From: Candidatus Moraniibacteriota bacterium
GTDB lineage: Bacteria; Patescibacteriota; Minisyncoccia; Moranbacterales; GCA-2747515
NCBI GenBank assembly: GCA_030592425.1
Contig: JAUVJK010000004.1
Location: 1-27,941, forward strand
Reading direction: 5' to 3'
Length of the DNA: 27,941 nucleotides
Shown: one piece after another, positions 1 to 7,483 of the stretch
How the letters are laid out: each line of letters begins with the position of its first letter
How positions within the stretch are numbered: position 1 is the stretch's first letter
The notes under the pieces: model-generated
What the model saw: the letters and a program-made list of their open reading frames with translations, nothing else
The model's database searches: none
What the model was told of the DNA's origin: nothing
Position numbers and translations under genes: made by a program

Positions 1-189
1 ATCGAGCGCGAAGGAAGTGGTCCTGCTCTCGAACAATATGCTGAGAGTGTCCATATGGTCACGATGAAACAAGATGGATTGATGAAAACTCTTCTTGGCT
101 TAACAACACTGTCAGAACTAGAAAGAGTGACAGAAGGAAGTCTGTCTATCGGCGGAAATATTGATGAAATTGATGATGAAAAGATATAA
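1..189 (+). CDS. pilB: Type IV pilus assembly ATPase PilB/GspE, C-terminal end (partial)
   Basis: The frame is open from base 1 and stops at TAA 187-189, giving the last 62 residues. The stretch MVTMKQDGLMKTLLGLTTLSELERV is the usual C-terminal signature of GspE/PilB secretion ATPases, where a 'DG..K...G.T...E..RVT' segment follows the nucleotide-binding domain. PilB powers pilin polymerisation at the inner face of the membrane. The tail beyond it is acidic. Walker motifs and the zinc-binding region lie outside the window. The next genes (receiver, pilT, pilC) fit a pilus operon, which supports the assignment. Confidence 0.85.
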   Translation: MEREGSGPALEQYAESVHMVTMKQDGLMKTLLGLTTLSELERVTEGSLSIGGNIDEIDDEKI

Positions 190-194
190 AAATC

Positions 195-224
195 TTGGTC
201 AAAATTCATGTCTTGTGGTATACT
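195..224 (+). promoter_or_regulatory. Possible promoter before the receiver gene
   Basis: TTGGTC at 195-200 and TATACT at 219-224 are separated by 18 bases. This would give the response regulator, and perhaps pilT-pilC, a transcript separate from pilB. The -35 match is moderate. Confidence 0.4.
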
Positions 225-265
225 TGCCAATAAGAATTGTAAGATAATTTTTAGTATGTAATTTT

Positions 266-655
266 ATGGAGCAGACGGAAGCAACGCAGAAAAAACTCCT
301 CCTTGTAGAAGATGATTCGTTCATCCTTGACATTTATGATGTGAAATTATCTGAGGCTGGGTATGATGTGACATTAGCTAGTAATGGCAGAGAAGCAGTA
401 AAGCAACTCAAAGAGCATCAACTTATTCCAGATCTGATCTTACTCGATATTGTTATGCCATACATGGATGGATTTGATGTTTTAAAGGTTTTGAAAGAAA
501 ATGACGTATGGAAAGAGATCCCTATTATTATGCTTACAAATCTTTCGCAAAAAGATGATATCGAACGGGCTGTTCAAATGGGAGCGAATGATTATTTGAT
601 CAAGTCGCACTTCACGCCATCCGAAGTGCTTACAAAAATTCAGAAATACATCTAG
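266..655 (+). CDS. Stand-alone CheY-like response regulator receiver
   Basis: A 129-residue protein made of a single receiver domain with no output domain. The acidic pair D16-D17, phosphoacceptor D61 in LILLDIVMP, T91 and K113 (DYLIK) are all present, so it should be phosphorylatable. It lies between pilB and pilT, the place where pilus genes in this kind of bacterium often carry a PilG/PilH/CheY-like protein. A role in switching between the extension and retraction motors is inferred from position. No histidine kinase is encoded in the window. The start ATG has no Shine-Dalgarno sequence. It ends in TAG, one of only four TAG stops seen here. Confidence 0.9.
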   Translation: MEQTEATQKKLLLVEDDSFILDIYDVKLSEAGYDVTLASNGREAVKQLKEHQLIPDLILLDIVMPYMDGFDVLKVLKENDVWKEIPIIMLTNLSQKDDIERAVQMGANDYLIKSHFTPSEVLTKIQKYI

Positions 656-693
656 ACAAATTGAGAATCACATAATATAAAATCAAAATAAAA

Positions 694-1785
694 ATGCATA
701 TTGAACAAAAATTAAAGAATTATCTTCGTCTTGCAGCACAACAGGGAGCTTCGGATCTTCATATGGCAGTGGGACGTTATCCAACATTGCGTATTGATGG
801 AAAGCTTATGCCATTGTCGCAAGAAGATATGCTGACACCAGAGAATACAAAGGCAATTGGTGAATATATGCTTTCAGAAGAACAGAAGAAAGCACTTGTG
901 GATGATGGGCAGGTTGATCTTTCGTATAACTTTGAAGATAAAATTCGTTTTCGTGTTAATATTTTTTATCAAAAAGGGTTTGTTGGTATCGTGATGCGCG
1001 TGATCAATAGTGAGATTCGCGGTTTGGATACATTGAATATCCCTTCGATTCTTTATAACTTTACAAATTTTGCACAGGGACTTTTCCTCGTTACTGGACC
1101 TGTGGGACATGGAAAATCAACAACTCTCGCTGCGATGATTGACTATATCAATCATTCGAAGGAAAATCATATCGTCACAATTGAAGATCCTATTGAATAT
1201 ATGTACCAGCAGGATCGTTGTATAATCAATCAGCGGGAAATTGGTCAAGATGCGCGTACTTTTCCAGATGCGCTTCGAGCGGCACTACGTGAAGATACAA
1301 ATGTTATTTTGATTGGTGAGATGCGTGATCATGAAACGATTAGTACGGCAATTACTGCGGCAGAAACTGGTCACCTTATTTTCGGTACATTGCATACGAA
1401 CGATGCAGCACAGACTATTGATCGTATTATTGATATTTTCCCATCGCATCAACAAAATCAGATTCGCTCGCAACTCTCAAGTGTTCTTCTTGGTGTTTTT
1501 TCTCAACGCCTTTTGCCACACATAAATGGTGGTCGTATTCCGGCGGTGGAGATCATGATCAAGAATCATGCTGTGGAAAATTTGATTCGTGAGAATAAGA
1601 CCTATCAAATTGACACTGTCATTGAGACAAGCATGAAGGAGGGGATGATCTCTCTTGATAAATCTCTTGCAGCCCTTGTGCAACAAGGCGTGATCACACT
1701 TGACTCAGCAATGACCTATGCCAAAAATAGGGAATATGTACAAATGTTAATTGGGAAAGGGGATCAAATAAATATTGAGGATTAA
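694..1785 (+). CDS. pilT: Type IV pilus retraction ATPase PilT
   Basis: A 363-residue GspE-family ATPase of normal PilT length. Walker A is GPVGHGKST at residues 135-143 (the usual GPTGSGKST with two changes), the Asp box is around 163-170 (IEDPIEY), Walker B is ILIGEMRD at 205-212 and the His box is TGHLIFGTLHTNDA at 225-238. The C-terminal AVENLIREN at about 293-301 matches the PilT 'AIRNLIRE' retraction motif, which separates it from PilB. It should work as a cytoplasmic hexamer that depolymerises the pilus and drives twitching or DNA uptake. Only 15 bases separate it from pilC, so the two are probably co-transcribed. Confidence 0.93.
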   Translation: MHIEQKLKNYLRLAAQQGASDLHMAVGRYPTLRIDGKLMPLSQEDMLTPENTKAIGEYMLSEEQKKALVDDGQVDLSYNFEDKIRFRVNIFYQKGFVGIVMRVINSEIRGLDTLNIPSILYNFTNFAQGLFLVTGPVGHGKSTTLAAMIDYINHSKENHIVTIEDPIEYMYQQDRCIINQREIGQDARTFPDALRAALREDTNVILIGEMRDHETISTAITAAETGHLIFGTLHTNDAAQTIDRIIDIFPSHQQNQIRSQLSSVLLGVFSQRLLPHINGGRIPAVEIMIKNHAVENLIRENKTYQIDTVIETSMKEGMISLDKSLAALVQQGVITLDSAMTYAKNREYVQMLIGKGDQINIED

Positions 1786-1800
1786 GACTAAAAGTATTTT

Positions 1801-3009
1801 ATGAAATTTCATTTTAAAGCAAAAACAGAGCAAGGAGCGATTAAACATGGCGTTATTGAAGCCCTTGATCGTCAAATGGCCATACAACTTCTTCAGAAAA
1901 ACAAAATGATCCCTCTTGTCGTTGAAGAGGAGGCGAAGCGCTCACGATTTGTGGAGGACTTTCGTCGCATGATCGAAAGTCCTGATGCCAAAACATTGAT
2001 GCTATTTTTTCGTGAATTAGCAGCATTGGTTACAGCAAAGGTGCCAGTTGTGCCTGCTCTTAAAACGATTGGAGAACAGACAGATAATGCATACATGCGA
2101 ATGGTTATTAATGATCTCGCTGCAGATATCGAAGATGGTATGACAGTGTCAGAAGCTCTTTCGAAGCATCCTGAGGTTTTTACACCATTGATGGTGAGCA
2201 TGATCCGTTCTGGTGAGGTTTCTGGAAATTTACAAGGGGCAATTGAATATGTGACAAAAAATATTGAAAATTCTTATGAATTAAATCAAAAAGTGAAGGG
2301 TGCCCTCATGTACCCAATTTTTGTCATTTCTGTAGCATTGATCATTGGATTTATAACTATGACATTTATCTTGCCACGGCTGACACAAGTCATCGAAGAT
2401 ATCGTTGCCGACATTCCATGGTATACGCAAGTGATGATCTCGATTGGTGATTTCATGCAAACTTATTGGTGGGTCGTGATCATTTTCTTTATAGCACTTA
2501 TCTTTTCCGTCTTTTACTATGTGCGTACAGATGATGGGCGTCGTGAGTGGGATCGAATGAAGATCAAATTACCGATTGTGGGAACGCTTTTCCGTTATAT
2601 CTATATTACGCGATTTTCTGAAAATCTAGCAGTCCTGCTTTCTGGAGGGATTCCAATCGTTCGTTCTCTTATCATTGTTGCAGATGTCGTTGGTAATAGT
2701 GTCTATCGAAAGATCATTCTTACAGCTGCAAAAGATGTAAAGGGTGGCGGTGATATTTATACGACATTTTCCAAATCAGATGATATACCCCCAATTGTTT
2801 CACGTATGATCAAGGTTGGTGAAGAGACAGGAAAGCTAGATGAAATTCTTGATCGTGTCGCAGATTTTTATCGCAAAGAAGTAGAACAAATTACACGAAA
2901 TATGAGCTCTCTTATTGAACCGATTCTGATCGTTATTCTTGGTATCGGTGTTGGACTTCTTGTCTTTTCTGTTTTGATGCCGATCTATAATATTGCAGAT
3001 CAGTTGTAA
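1801..3009 (+). CDS. pilC: Type IV pilus inner-membrane platform protein PilC/GspF
   Basis: A 402-residue protein of normal family length with two T2SF repeats (about residues 60-185 and 265-390). Three hydrophobic segments lie near 165-195, 215-240 and 370-395. The N-terminus (MKFHFKAKTEQGAIKHGVIEA) is the usual short cytoplasmic strand region. PilC links the ATPases to the growing pilus in the membrane. A strong hairpin terminator follows at 3052-3081, ending this part of the locus. No Shine-Dalgarno precedes the ATG; the 5' neighbour is TTTT. Confidence 0.93.
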   Translation: MKFHFKAKTEQGAIKHGVIEALDRQMAIQLLQKNKMIPLVVEEEAKRSRFVEDFRRMIESPDAKTLMLFFRELAALVTAKVPVVPALKTIGEQTDNAYMRMVINDLAADIEDGMTVSEALSKHPEVFTPLMVSMIRSGEVSGNLQGAIEYVTKNIENSYELNQKVKGALMYPIFVISVALIIGFITMTFILPRLTQVIEDIVADIPWYTQVMISIGDFMQTYWWVVIIFFIALIFSVFYYVRTDDGRREWDRMKIKLPIVGTLFRYIYITRFSENLAVLLSGGIPIVRSLIIVADVVGNSVYRKIILTAAKDVKGGGDIYTTFSKSDDIPPIVSRMIKVGEETGKLDEILDRVADFYRKEVEQITRNMSSLIEPILIVILGIGVGLLVFSVLMPIYNIADQL

Positions 3010-3051
3010 TGAATAGAATTTAGGAGTGAGAAATAAGAATTTTGATCATAC

Positions 3052-3081
3052 AAAAAAACAACATGAATATGTTGTTTTTTT
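3052..3081 (+). terminator. Intrinsic terminator after pilC
   Basis: A perfect 13-base-pair inverted repeat, AAAAAAACAACAT (3052-3064) and ATGTTGTTTTTTT (3069-3081), with a GAAT loop. The run of T at the end and of A at the start suggests it can act on both strands. Confidence 0.85.
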
Positions 3082-3188
3082 GTGCACTAGATGCATCATG
3101 TATAAATACAAATTTATAGTATGTTGGTTTCTAGAATTGAACCGAATACTTTGATACAATAAATCGTTAATTGTATAACAAAGTGTTT

Positions 3189-3302
3189 ATGAAGAAAAGA
3201 AATCTCACTCTCTCAGATCGTATAGAAATTGAATATTCATTAAAAAAGGAGTCTTCAGAAAAAAGATCTTTCGGTTGTGATGTAAGGATACAAGAATATT
3301 GA
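3189..3302 (+). pseudogene. Short frame resembling the N-terminus of an IS30-type transposase
   Basis: ATG at 3189 opens a 37-codon frame ending in TGA at 3300-3302. Its start, MKKRNLTLSDRIEIEYSLKK, resembles the 'LTL.(E/D)RI.IE..L' beginning of IS30-family transposases, which precedes their helix-turn-helix. The rest (SFGCDVRIQEY) could be a damaged remnant of that helix-turn-helix. No catalytic DDE part and no terminal repeats are seen. It could also be chance. Its TGA stop differs from every confident gene in the window. Confidence 0.3.
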
Positions 3303-3364
3303 TTAGGATTTCTTATGTGCATAGAGTGTACCCTTATCTTTTGCTAGGGAGACATTGTAATATT

Positions 3365-3395
3365 TTGTGCATATTGTCTGATTGTGGTGTATAAT
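3365..3395 (+). promoter_or_regulatory. Candidate promoter of the major pilin gene with structured leader
   Basis: TTGTGC (3365-3370) and TATAAT (3390-3395) with a long 19-base spacer. Transcription from here would give a leader of about 170 bases holding CTGAAAT/ATTTCAG and the perfect palindrome CTCCAGATCTGGAG, then a GATC-rich stretch. A second -10 like box, TACAAT at 3533-3538, would give a leader of about 28 bases. The sequence alone does not decide between them. Confidence 0.4.
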
Positions 3396-3572
3396 AATAA
3401 ATGTCAGTAAATCGTAAAAAAATTCAGTGTTCTGAAATGTATTTCAGGACTCCAGATCTGGAGATCAGTGATCTGTCAACTCCTTTGTAATATATCGGAT
3501 TGAGTAGATCAAATCTTTTGCGATATTCACTGTACAATAAAAAACAAAAGTAGGAAGGATGGTGAAAACAAA

Positions 3573-3974
3573 ATGAAAAAAGGTTTTACATTAATAGAAC
3601 TCTTGATCGTTATTGCGATCATCGGTATTTTGGCTTCGATCATATTGGTATCTTTGAACAGCGCACGTCAGAAGGCGAGAAATGTTGCCGTACAATCATC
3701 TGTATCTTCTACAGTAGCAGCTGCGGTAACGTGTCTTGATACAATTGGTAACGAAATTAATACGCCTAATCCTGGAAGTGAGATTTGTAGTGGTGATCTA
3801 GGAGTAGACGGGGCACCAGTGTGGCCAGATATTAGCGATAATGGTGGAGAATGGGGCTCTGTTGATCACATAAGTAGCGATAATTTCTCATACACAGCAA
3901 CTAGTGATGGTGGTACAGGAGTGGGATTCACACTGACATGTACAGAAACGGGTTGTGTTAAAACTGACAACTAA
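3573..3974 (+). CDS. pilA: Type IV major pilin (prepilin, PilA/GspG-like)
   Basis: A 133-residue prepilin with a class III signal: MKKG is cut before FTLIELLIVIAIIGILASIIL. Glu5 of the mature protein is present, as needed for assembly, and the hydrophobic helix spans about residues 5-28. The mature part is about 129 residues. It has four cysteines (TCLD, EICSG, LTCTETGCV), enough for two disulfides, and a glycine-rich acidic C-terminal domain. It is set apart by its own upstream region and by a terminator at 4033-4056, as expected for a highly expressed major subunit. A five-codon frame (ATG 3559) ends with its TGA overlapping the pilin ATG; its meaning is unclear. Confidence 0.9.
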   Translation: MKKGFTLIELLIVIAIIGILASIILVSLNSARQKARNVAVQSSVSSTVAAAVTCLDTIGNEINTPNPGSEICSGDLGVDGAPVWPDISDNGGEWGSVDHISSDNFSYTATSDGGTGVGFTLTCTETGCVKTDN

Positions 3975-4032
3975 CCGAAATTAAGAACCTATGTGTCCTT
4001 AGTTTTATTGCATAAAAGGGATTTAGTCAAAG

Positions 4033-4056
4033 AACAGTGTTATATACACTGTTTTT
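4033..4056 (+). terminator. Intrinsic terminator after the major pilin
   Basis: Perfect 8-base-pair stem AACAGTGT (4033-4040) / ACACTGTT (4046-4053), loop TATAT, followed by T residues. Confidence 0.8.
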
Positions 4057-4134
4057 TGTAAAATAAAAGTAGATCACAAGGAAAGTTTATTAAATAAAAG
4101 CAATTTTCTGATATGTAATATTGTGTTCATATGC

Positions 4135-4148
4135 TATAATACAATAAA
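4135..4148 (+). promoter_or_regulatory. -10 box giving a leaderless transcript
   Basis: TATAAT at 4135-4140 ends 7 bases before the ATG at 4148, so transcription would begin at or beside the start codon. No good -35 hexamer is seen at the usual distance. Confidence 0.45.
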
Positions 4149-4594
4149 TGATATCTCAAACAAAAAAAGGATTCTCAACCCTTGAAATGATAGTTTCTGG
4201 TGGTATTCTCGCTCTAGTAGCACTTATTTTTACGGGTACTATTTTTCATCATATTCACAATAATACAGCGATTATTTCGTACGAAGGAATAATGAAAGAA
4301 GTGCGTACGGAATTGTATATTTGTGAGTCGCAAAATAATCCCGTACTTCATTCTGGATCAGCAGGTATTGCAATTTGTGATACTGAGGAGAAATTTCCTG
4401 TACTACCAAGGCAGTGTAATGATAGAGCAATGGTGTATCAGATCAAGAGAATAGATGGGTCATGGGAATTGACAACTGTGCAGGCAAGTGATCCGAGTCA
4501 ACTATGGTATTGTCGAGGATGCAATATGCTTTGCACACCTGATGGATGTTCATATAATGAACTAGTAAAAGGTGCATGCAGACAAGATCGCTAA
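4148..4594 (+). CDS. Minor type IV pilin-like protein
   Basis: A 148-residue prepilin: MISQTKKG is cut before FSTLEMIVSGGILALVALIF, with Glu5 kept. The mature domain is cysteine-rich, with clusters at CRGC and CTPDGC near the C-terminus that could form disulfides or bind metal. It matches no pseudopilin class that can be named from sequence alone. It lies between the major pilin and pilD (21-base gap to pilD), so it should be processed by that peptidase and enter the pilus as a low-abundance subunit. The start follows TATAAT so closely that the mRNA may be leaderless. Confidence 0.8.
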   Translation: MISQTKKGFSTLEMIVSGGILALVALIFTGTIFHHIHNNTAIISYEGIMKEVRTELYICESQNNPVLHSGSAGIAICDTEEKFPVLPRQCNDRAMVYQIKRIDGSWELTTVQASDPSQLWYCRGCNMLCTPDGCSYNELVKGACRQDR

Positions 4595-4615
4595 ATATGT
4601 CTAAATTTTGATGAG

Positions 4616-5413
4616 ATGGTCTTATTTCTTCTTTTTGTACTTGGTTTGATCGTTGGAAGTTTTTGTAATGTCGTGATCCTCCGTCTGAAAAGTGAAGAAT
4701 CTTTTGTCCGAGGTCGCTCTCATTGCCCAAAATGCAGGCATCAACTGATGTGGTATGATAATGTGCCAGTGGTGAGTTTTGTGCTATTGCGTGGAAAATG
4801 TCGCTATTGTCAAAAAAAAATCTCATGGCAGTATCCATTTGTTGAATTAATAACAGGTTTTTTATTTGCATTGCTCATTACGCCACAATTTGTGTCAACG
4901 CAAACTTTGACATGGGTCATTTCACTACTTATGGCTGGGCTTATCAGTATTCTTGTGATCATTTTTGTTTATGATCTGAAGCATATGGAGATCCCAATGA
5001 TCCCAGCATGGATCGCGATCGTTCTCTCTGTGATCATTGTTGTATTACAAGATCTTGTGAACGAAGTCTCTCTTTTATCATGGGGAAGTAATACTGTTAC
5101 AGGTTTGATCGTTGGTGGCAGTATGTTTCTCTTTTTTTATACGCTTACTGTGTATTCACATGAGCAGTGGATGGGCGCAGGAGATGCGTATATTGCACTG
5201 ACTATAGGCATATTACTAGGGTGGCCGTATACACTCGTTGCTTTTTTGATTGCCTTTTTGAGTGGCTCAGTGATTGGTATCAGTATGATGGCTCTGTCAC
5301 GTGGGACGCTCAAGACGCAAGTACCATTCGCACCTTTTTTGATCTTTGGTTTATTTTGTGCGCTTTGTATAGAGACCTATATGCCATCACTTGTGACACC
5401 GCTGATACTGTAA
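4616..5413 (+). CDS. pilD: Prepilin peptidase / N-methyltransferase PilD
   Basis: A 265-residue polytopic aspartic protease of normal length. The N-terminal GSFCNVVILRL precedes a cytoplasmic domain with two cysteine pairs, CPKC at 37-40 and CRYC at 62-65, typical of the zinc-binding methyltransferase half. The two catalytic aspartates are D120 (FVYDLKHMEIP) and D190 in GAGD (187-190). About eight hydrophobic segments follow the family pattern. It cuts the class III leaders of all pilins encoded here and methylates the new N-termini. It is the only peptidase of this type in the window. Confidence 0.95.
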   Translation: MVLFLLFVLGLIVGSFCNVVILRLKSEESFVRGRSHCPKCRHQLMWYDNVPVVSFVLLRGKCRYCQKKISWQYPFVELITGFLFALLITPQFVSTQTLTWVISLLMAGLISILVIIFVYDLKHMEIPMIPAWIAIVLSVIIVVLQDLVNEVSLLSWGSNTVTGLIVGGSMFLFFYTLTVYSHEQWMGAGDAYIALTIGILLGWPYTLVAFLIAFLSGSVIGISMMALSRGTLKTQVPFAPFLIFGLFCALCIETYMPSLVTPLIL

Positions 5414-5549
5414 ATATGTTATCGTCACAAAAATAGTGAGAACAGGCTATGTGAGTGCAGTTGTGACTGTTTGGTCAAGTGTGATCGTTTCTTGTGCCTG
5501 ATTATCCATAAGTATGTTATAATAAAGACACTAAAGATATACTGTTGAA

Positions 5550-6098
5550 ATGATACATATGAGATCAAAAAAAGGATTTACGATGATCGAATTGATCATC
5601 GCGATCGCAATTATAGCGATCATGACGATGGTGATGTTCATCGCGATCTATGGTGATCGCGAAAATCGAGAATTGACAGCTGCCGGTCGGGGTGTGACAG
5701 CTGCGCTTCGCGAAGTACAGAACAATGCTCTAACTGGCTATGCGCGTGAGAGCGAACGTTCATGTCAATTTGTACTGGAGTTTGAGGGGAAGAACTATGC
5801 AGTAAAGAGATGGGTTATTAATGATGACGATAAGTGTGAAGAGAGAGATACTCTGCATTCATATATACTTGAATATGATGTTAAACGTATTGACGATTCA
5901 AATGATTTATCCCAAATTACATTCACTGTGCCACATGGCACGATTATAGCAAGCACAAATGATGGGAATCAATTTGATTTGGATACTATTGGTCAGATAC
6001 AATTGAAAAAAACTGGAGATAGTGAAAAAATATTCTATATTTGCATTCATCCAAATGGACAGATCGCAGAGAATGGGATCAATAATCCGTGTAATTAA
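5550..6098 (+). CDS. GspH/FimT-like pseudopilin
   Basis: A 182-residue prepilin. The leader MIHMRSKKG is cut before FTMIELIIAIAIIAIMTMVMF, with Glu5 present. The following 'AAGRGVTAALREVQNNALTGYARE' region is typical of GspH/FimT, where an amphipathic helix leads to the globular domain. It is the first of four pseudopilins in the order H, I, J, K. TATAAT at 5518-5523 provides a possible promoter, with a leader of about 20 bases. An in-frame ATG at 5559 would shorten the leader by three residues. Confidence 0.82.
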   Translation: MIHMRSKKGFTMIELIIAIAIIAIMTMVMFIAIYGDRENRELTAAGRGVTAALREVQNNALTGYARESERSCQFVLEFEGKNYAVKRWVINDDDKCEERDTLHSYILEYDVKRIDDSNDLSQITFTVPHGTIIASTNDGNQFDLDTIGQIQLKKTGDSEKIFYICIHPNGQIAENGINNPCN

Positions 6099-6140
6099 AA
6101 TCTATAAAAGTCGATCATTCTAAGACAGTCTTATAATAAT

Positions 6141-6764
6141 ATGAATTTCCAAAATTTGCACAATAAAAAAGGCTTTTCGATCGGCGAAGTAATGATCTCG
6201 TCATTTCTTTTGCTTGTGGGGATCGTTGCTGCGACAGCATTGATCGTAAGTAATATGCGTGTATCATTTGATGCACGTGATACGATCATTGCAGCACAAT
6301 TAGCGCAGGAAGGTATTGAAATAGTACATAATGTGCGAGATACAAATACAGCAAAATATACCTATTGTACACGTGAAGAATGTACACCTTCAGATTTAGA
6401 ACCATTTGATAGTTTTTATAATGGTGAAAATCATTATTATATTAAGGGATATGATGATGACACAAAGTCCTTTAATCTTAAACGTTCTAACCAGGATAAT
6501 GAATTGCAGTTACTCATAGATGAAAAGGATCAATATGTTTATACTGCTAATAATAATAGTGGTGATCCAACACGCTTTTATCGACGTATTATTATTGATT
6601 ATGACAATAATGGGACAACTAATGATCCTGATGATGATAGTGCGATCGTTCATAGTCTTGTTTCTTGGGATGGATCAGCGCCACCAGATGATATAGAGAA
6701 CTGTACCACAGATAGTAGATGTGCTTATGCACAAGGTACGTTAAGTGGTTGGCTGACGTCATAA
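6141..6764 (+). CDS. GspI/PilV-like pseudopilin
   Basis: A 207-residue prepilin. MNFQNLHNKKG is cut before FSIGEVMISSFLLLVGIVAAT; the Glu at mature position 5 is kept, and the 'GEVMISSFLLLVGIVAATALI' helix resembles PilV/GspI. The segment AAQLAQEGIEIVHNVRD is the typical PilV 'A..LA.EG.E..R..RD' motif. The C-terminal half is rich in Asp, Asn and Tyr. It sits 42 bases after the H-like gene and 24 before the J-like gene, so it is probably in one transcript with them. Confidence 0.82.
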   Translation: MNFQNLHNKKGFSIGEVMISSFLLLVGIVAATALIVSNMRVSFDARDTIIAAQLAQEGIEIVHNVRDTNTAKYTYCTREECTPSDLEPFDSFYNGENHYYIKGYDDDTKSFNLKRSNQDNELQLLIDEKDQYVYTANNNSGDPTRFYRRIIIDYDNNGTTNDPDDDSAIVHSLVSWDGSAPPDDIENCTTDSRCAYAQGTLSGWLTS

Positions 6765-6788
6765 AAAACATTTTTAAGAAAGAATTTC

Positions 6789-7433
6789 ATGCAGAATAAT
6801 GATCACAAAAAAATAAATTTTTTATCACTAAAACGACGATCTCTAGCAGGATTTACGCTAATTGAATTAATGATATCAATTTTTATATTTGCTTTGATCA
6901 TGACATCTGTCGTGACGATCTTTACACGTGAGATCGTAGCATATCGTACTGCACGAGAAGTGCAAAAAAACCTTGAGAATGCACAATTCACACTTAATTT
7001 TATCGCAAAGACATTGCGAACAAGTCAAGTGAATGATATTGAAGAAACGAAAATATATGCATATGACCATTCACAGGGCAAATGTTTCGTATTTGCATTT
7101 GAGAGTGCTGCATTGACGATGCAAAAGGAAAAGGATAATTCCTCAATGAAGGCGGGTGAATGTGACACTTCTGGTCCTCCATCTGGTTCAATGAATTCTG
7201 CTGTTGATCTGACAATTGGCGAAGTTACAGGAAGATTTGATGGAAAAATGACAGCAGGAAGCAGATCTGCAAGTAATTGTGGAGATGTTAATTGTGTGAC
7301 CGTTGGTGCGATCACAACTTCTTTGGTGATCACACCAGAGGGTGGTGTGAGTAATGGAAATAAATCAGAAAAACTCTATATCCAATCGACTGTTTCTCTG
7401 CGTGACTATCCGAATGCTGGTATCTCTCTATAA
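6789..7433 (+). CDS. GspJ/PilW-like pseudopilin
   Basis: A 214-residue prepilin with a long leader of 21 residues ending RRSLAG, cut before FTLIELMISIFIFALIMTSVV, with Glu5 present. The region after the helix (TREIVAYRTAREVQKNLENAQFTLNFIAKTLRTS) matches the PilW/GspJ pattern. The C-terminal part is small and Ser/Gly-rich with a few cysteines. GspJ homologues form part of the tip complex that primes pilus assembly. It is followed after 50 bases by the K-like LamG protein, the expected partner. Confidence 0.82.
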   Translation: MQNNDHKKINFLSLKRRSLAGFTLIELMISIFIFALIMTSVVTIFTREIVAYRTAREVQKNLENAQFTLNFIAKTLRTSQVNDIEETKIYAYDHSQGKCFVFAFESAALTMQKEKDNSSMKAGECDTSGPPSGSMNSAVDLTIGEVTGRFDGKMTAGSRSASNCGDVNCVTVGAITTSLVITPEGGVSNGNKSEKLYIQSTVSLRDYPNAGISL

Positions 7434-7483
7434 TTAATTGAGCGATAATAGAGTTCTAAAGAATTATATAAATTGAAATAATT

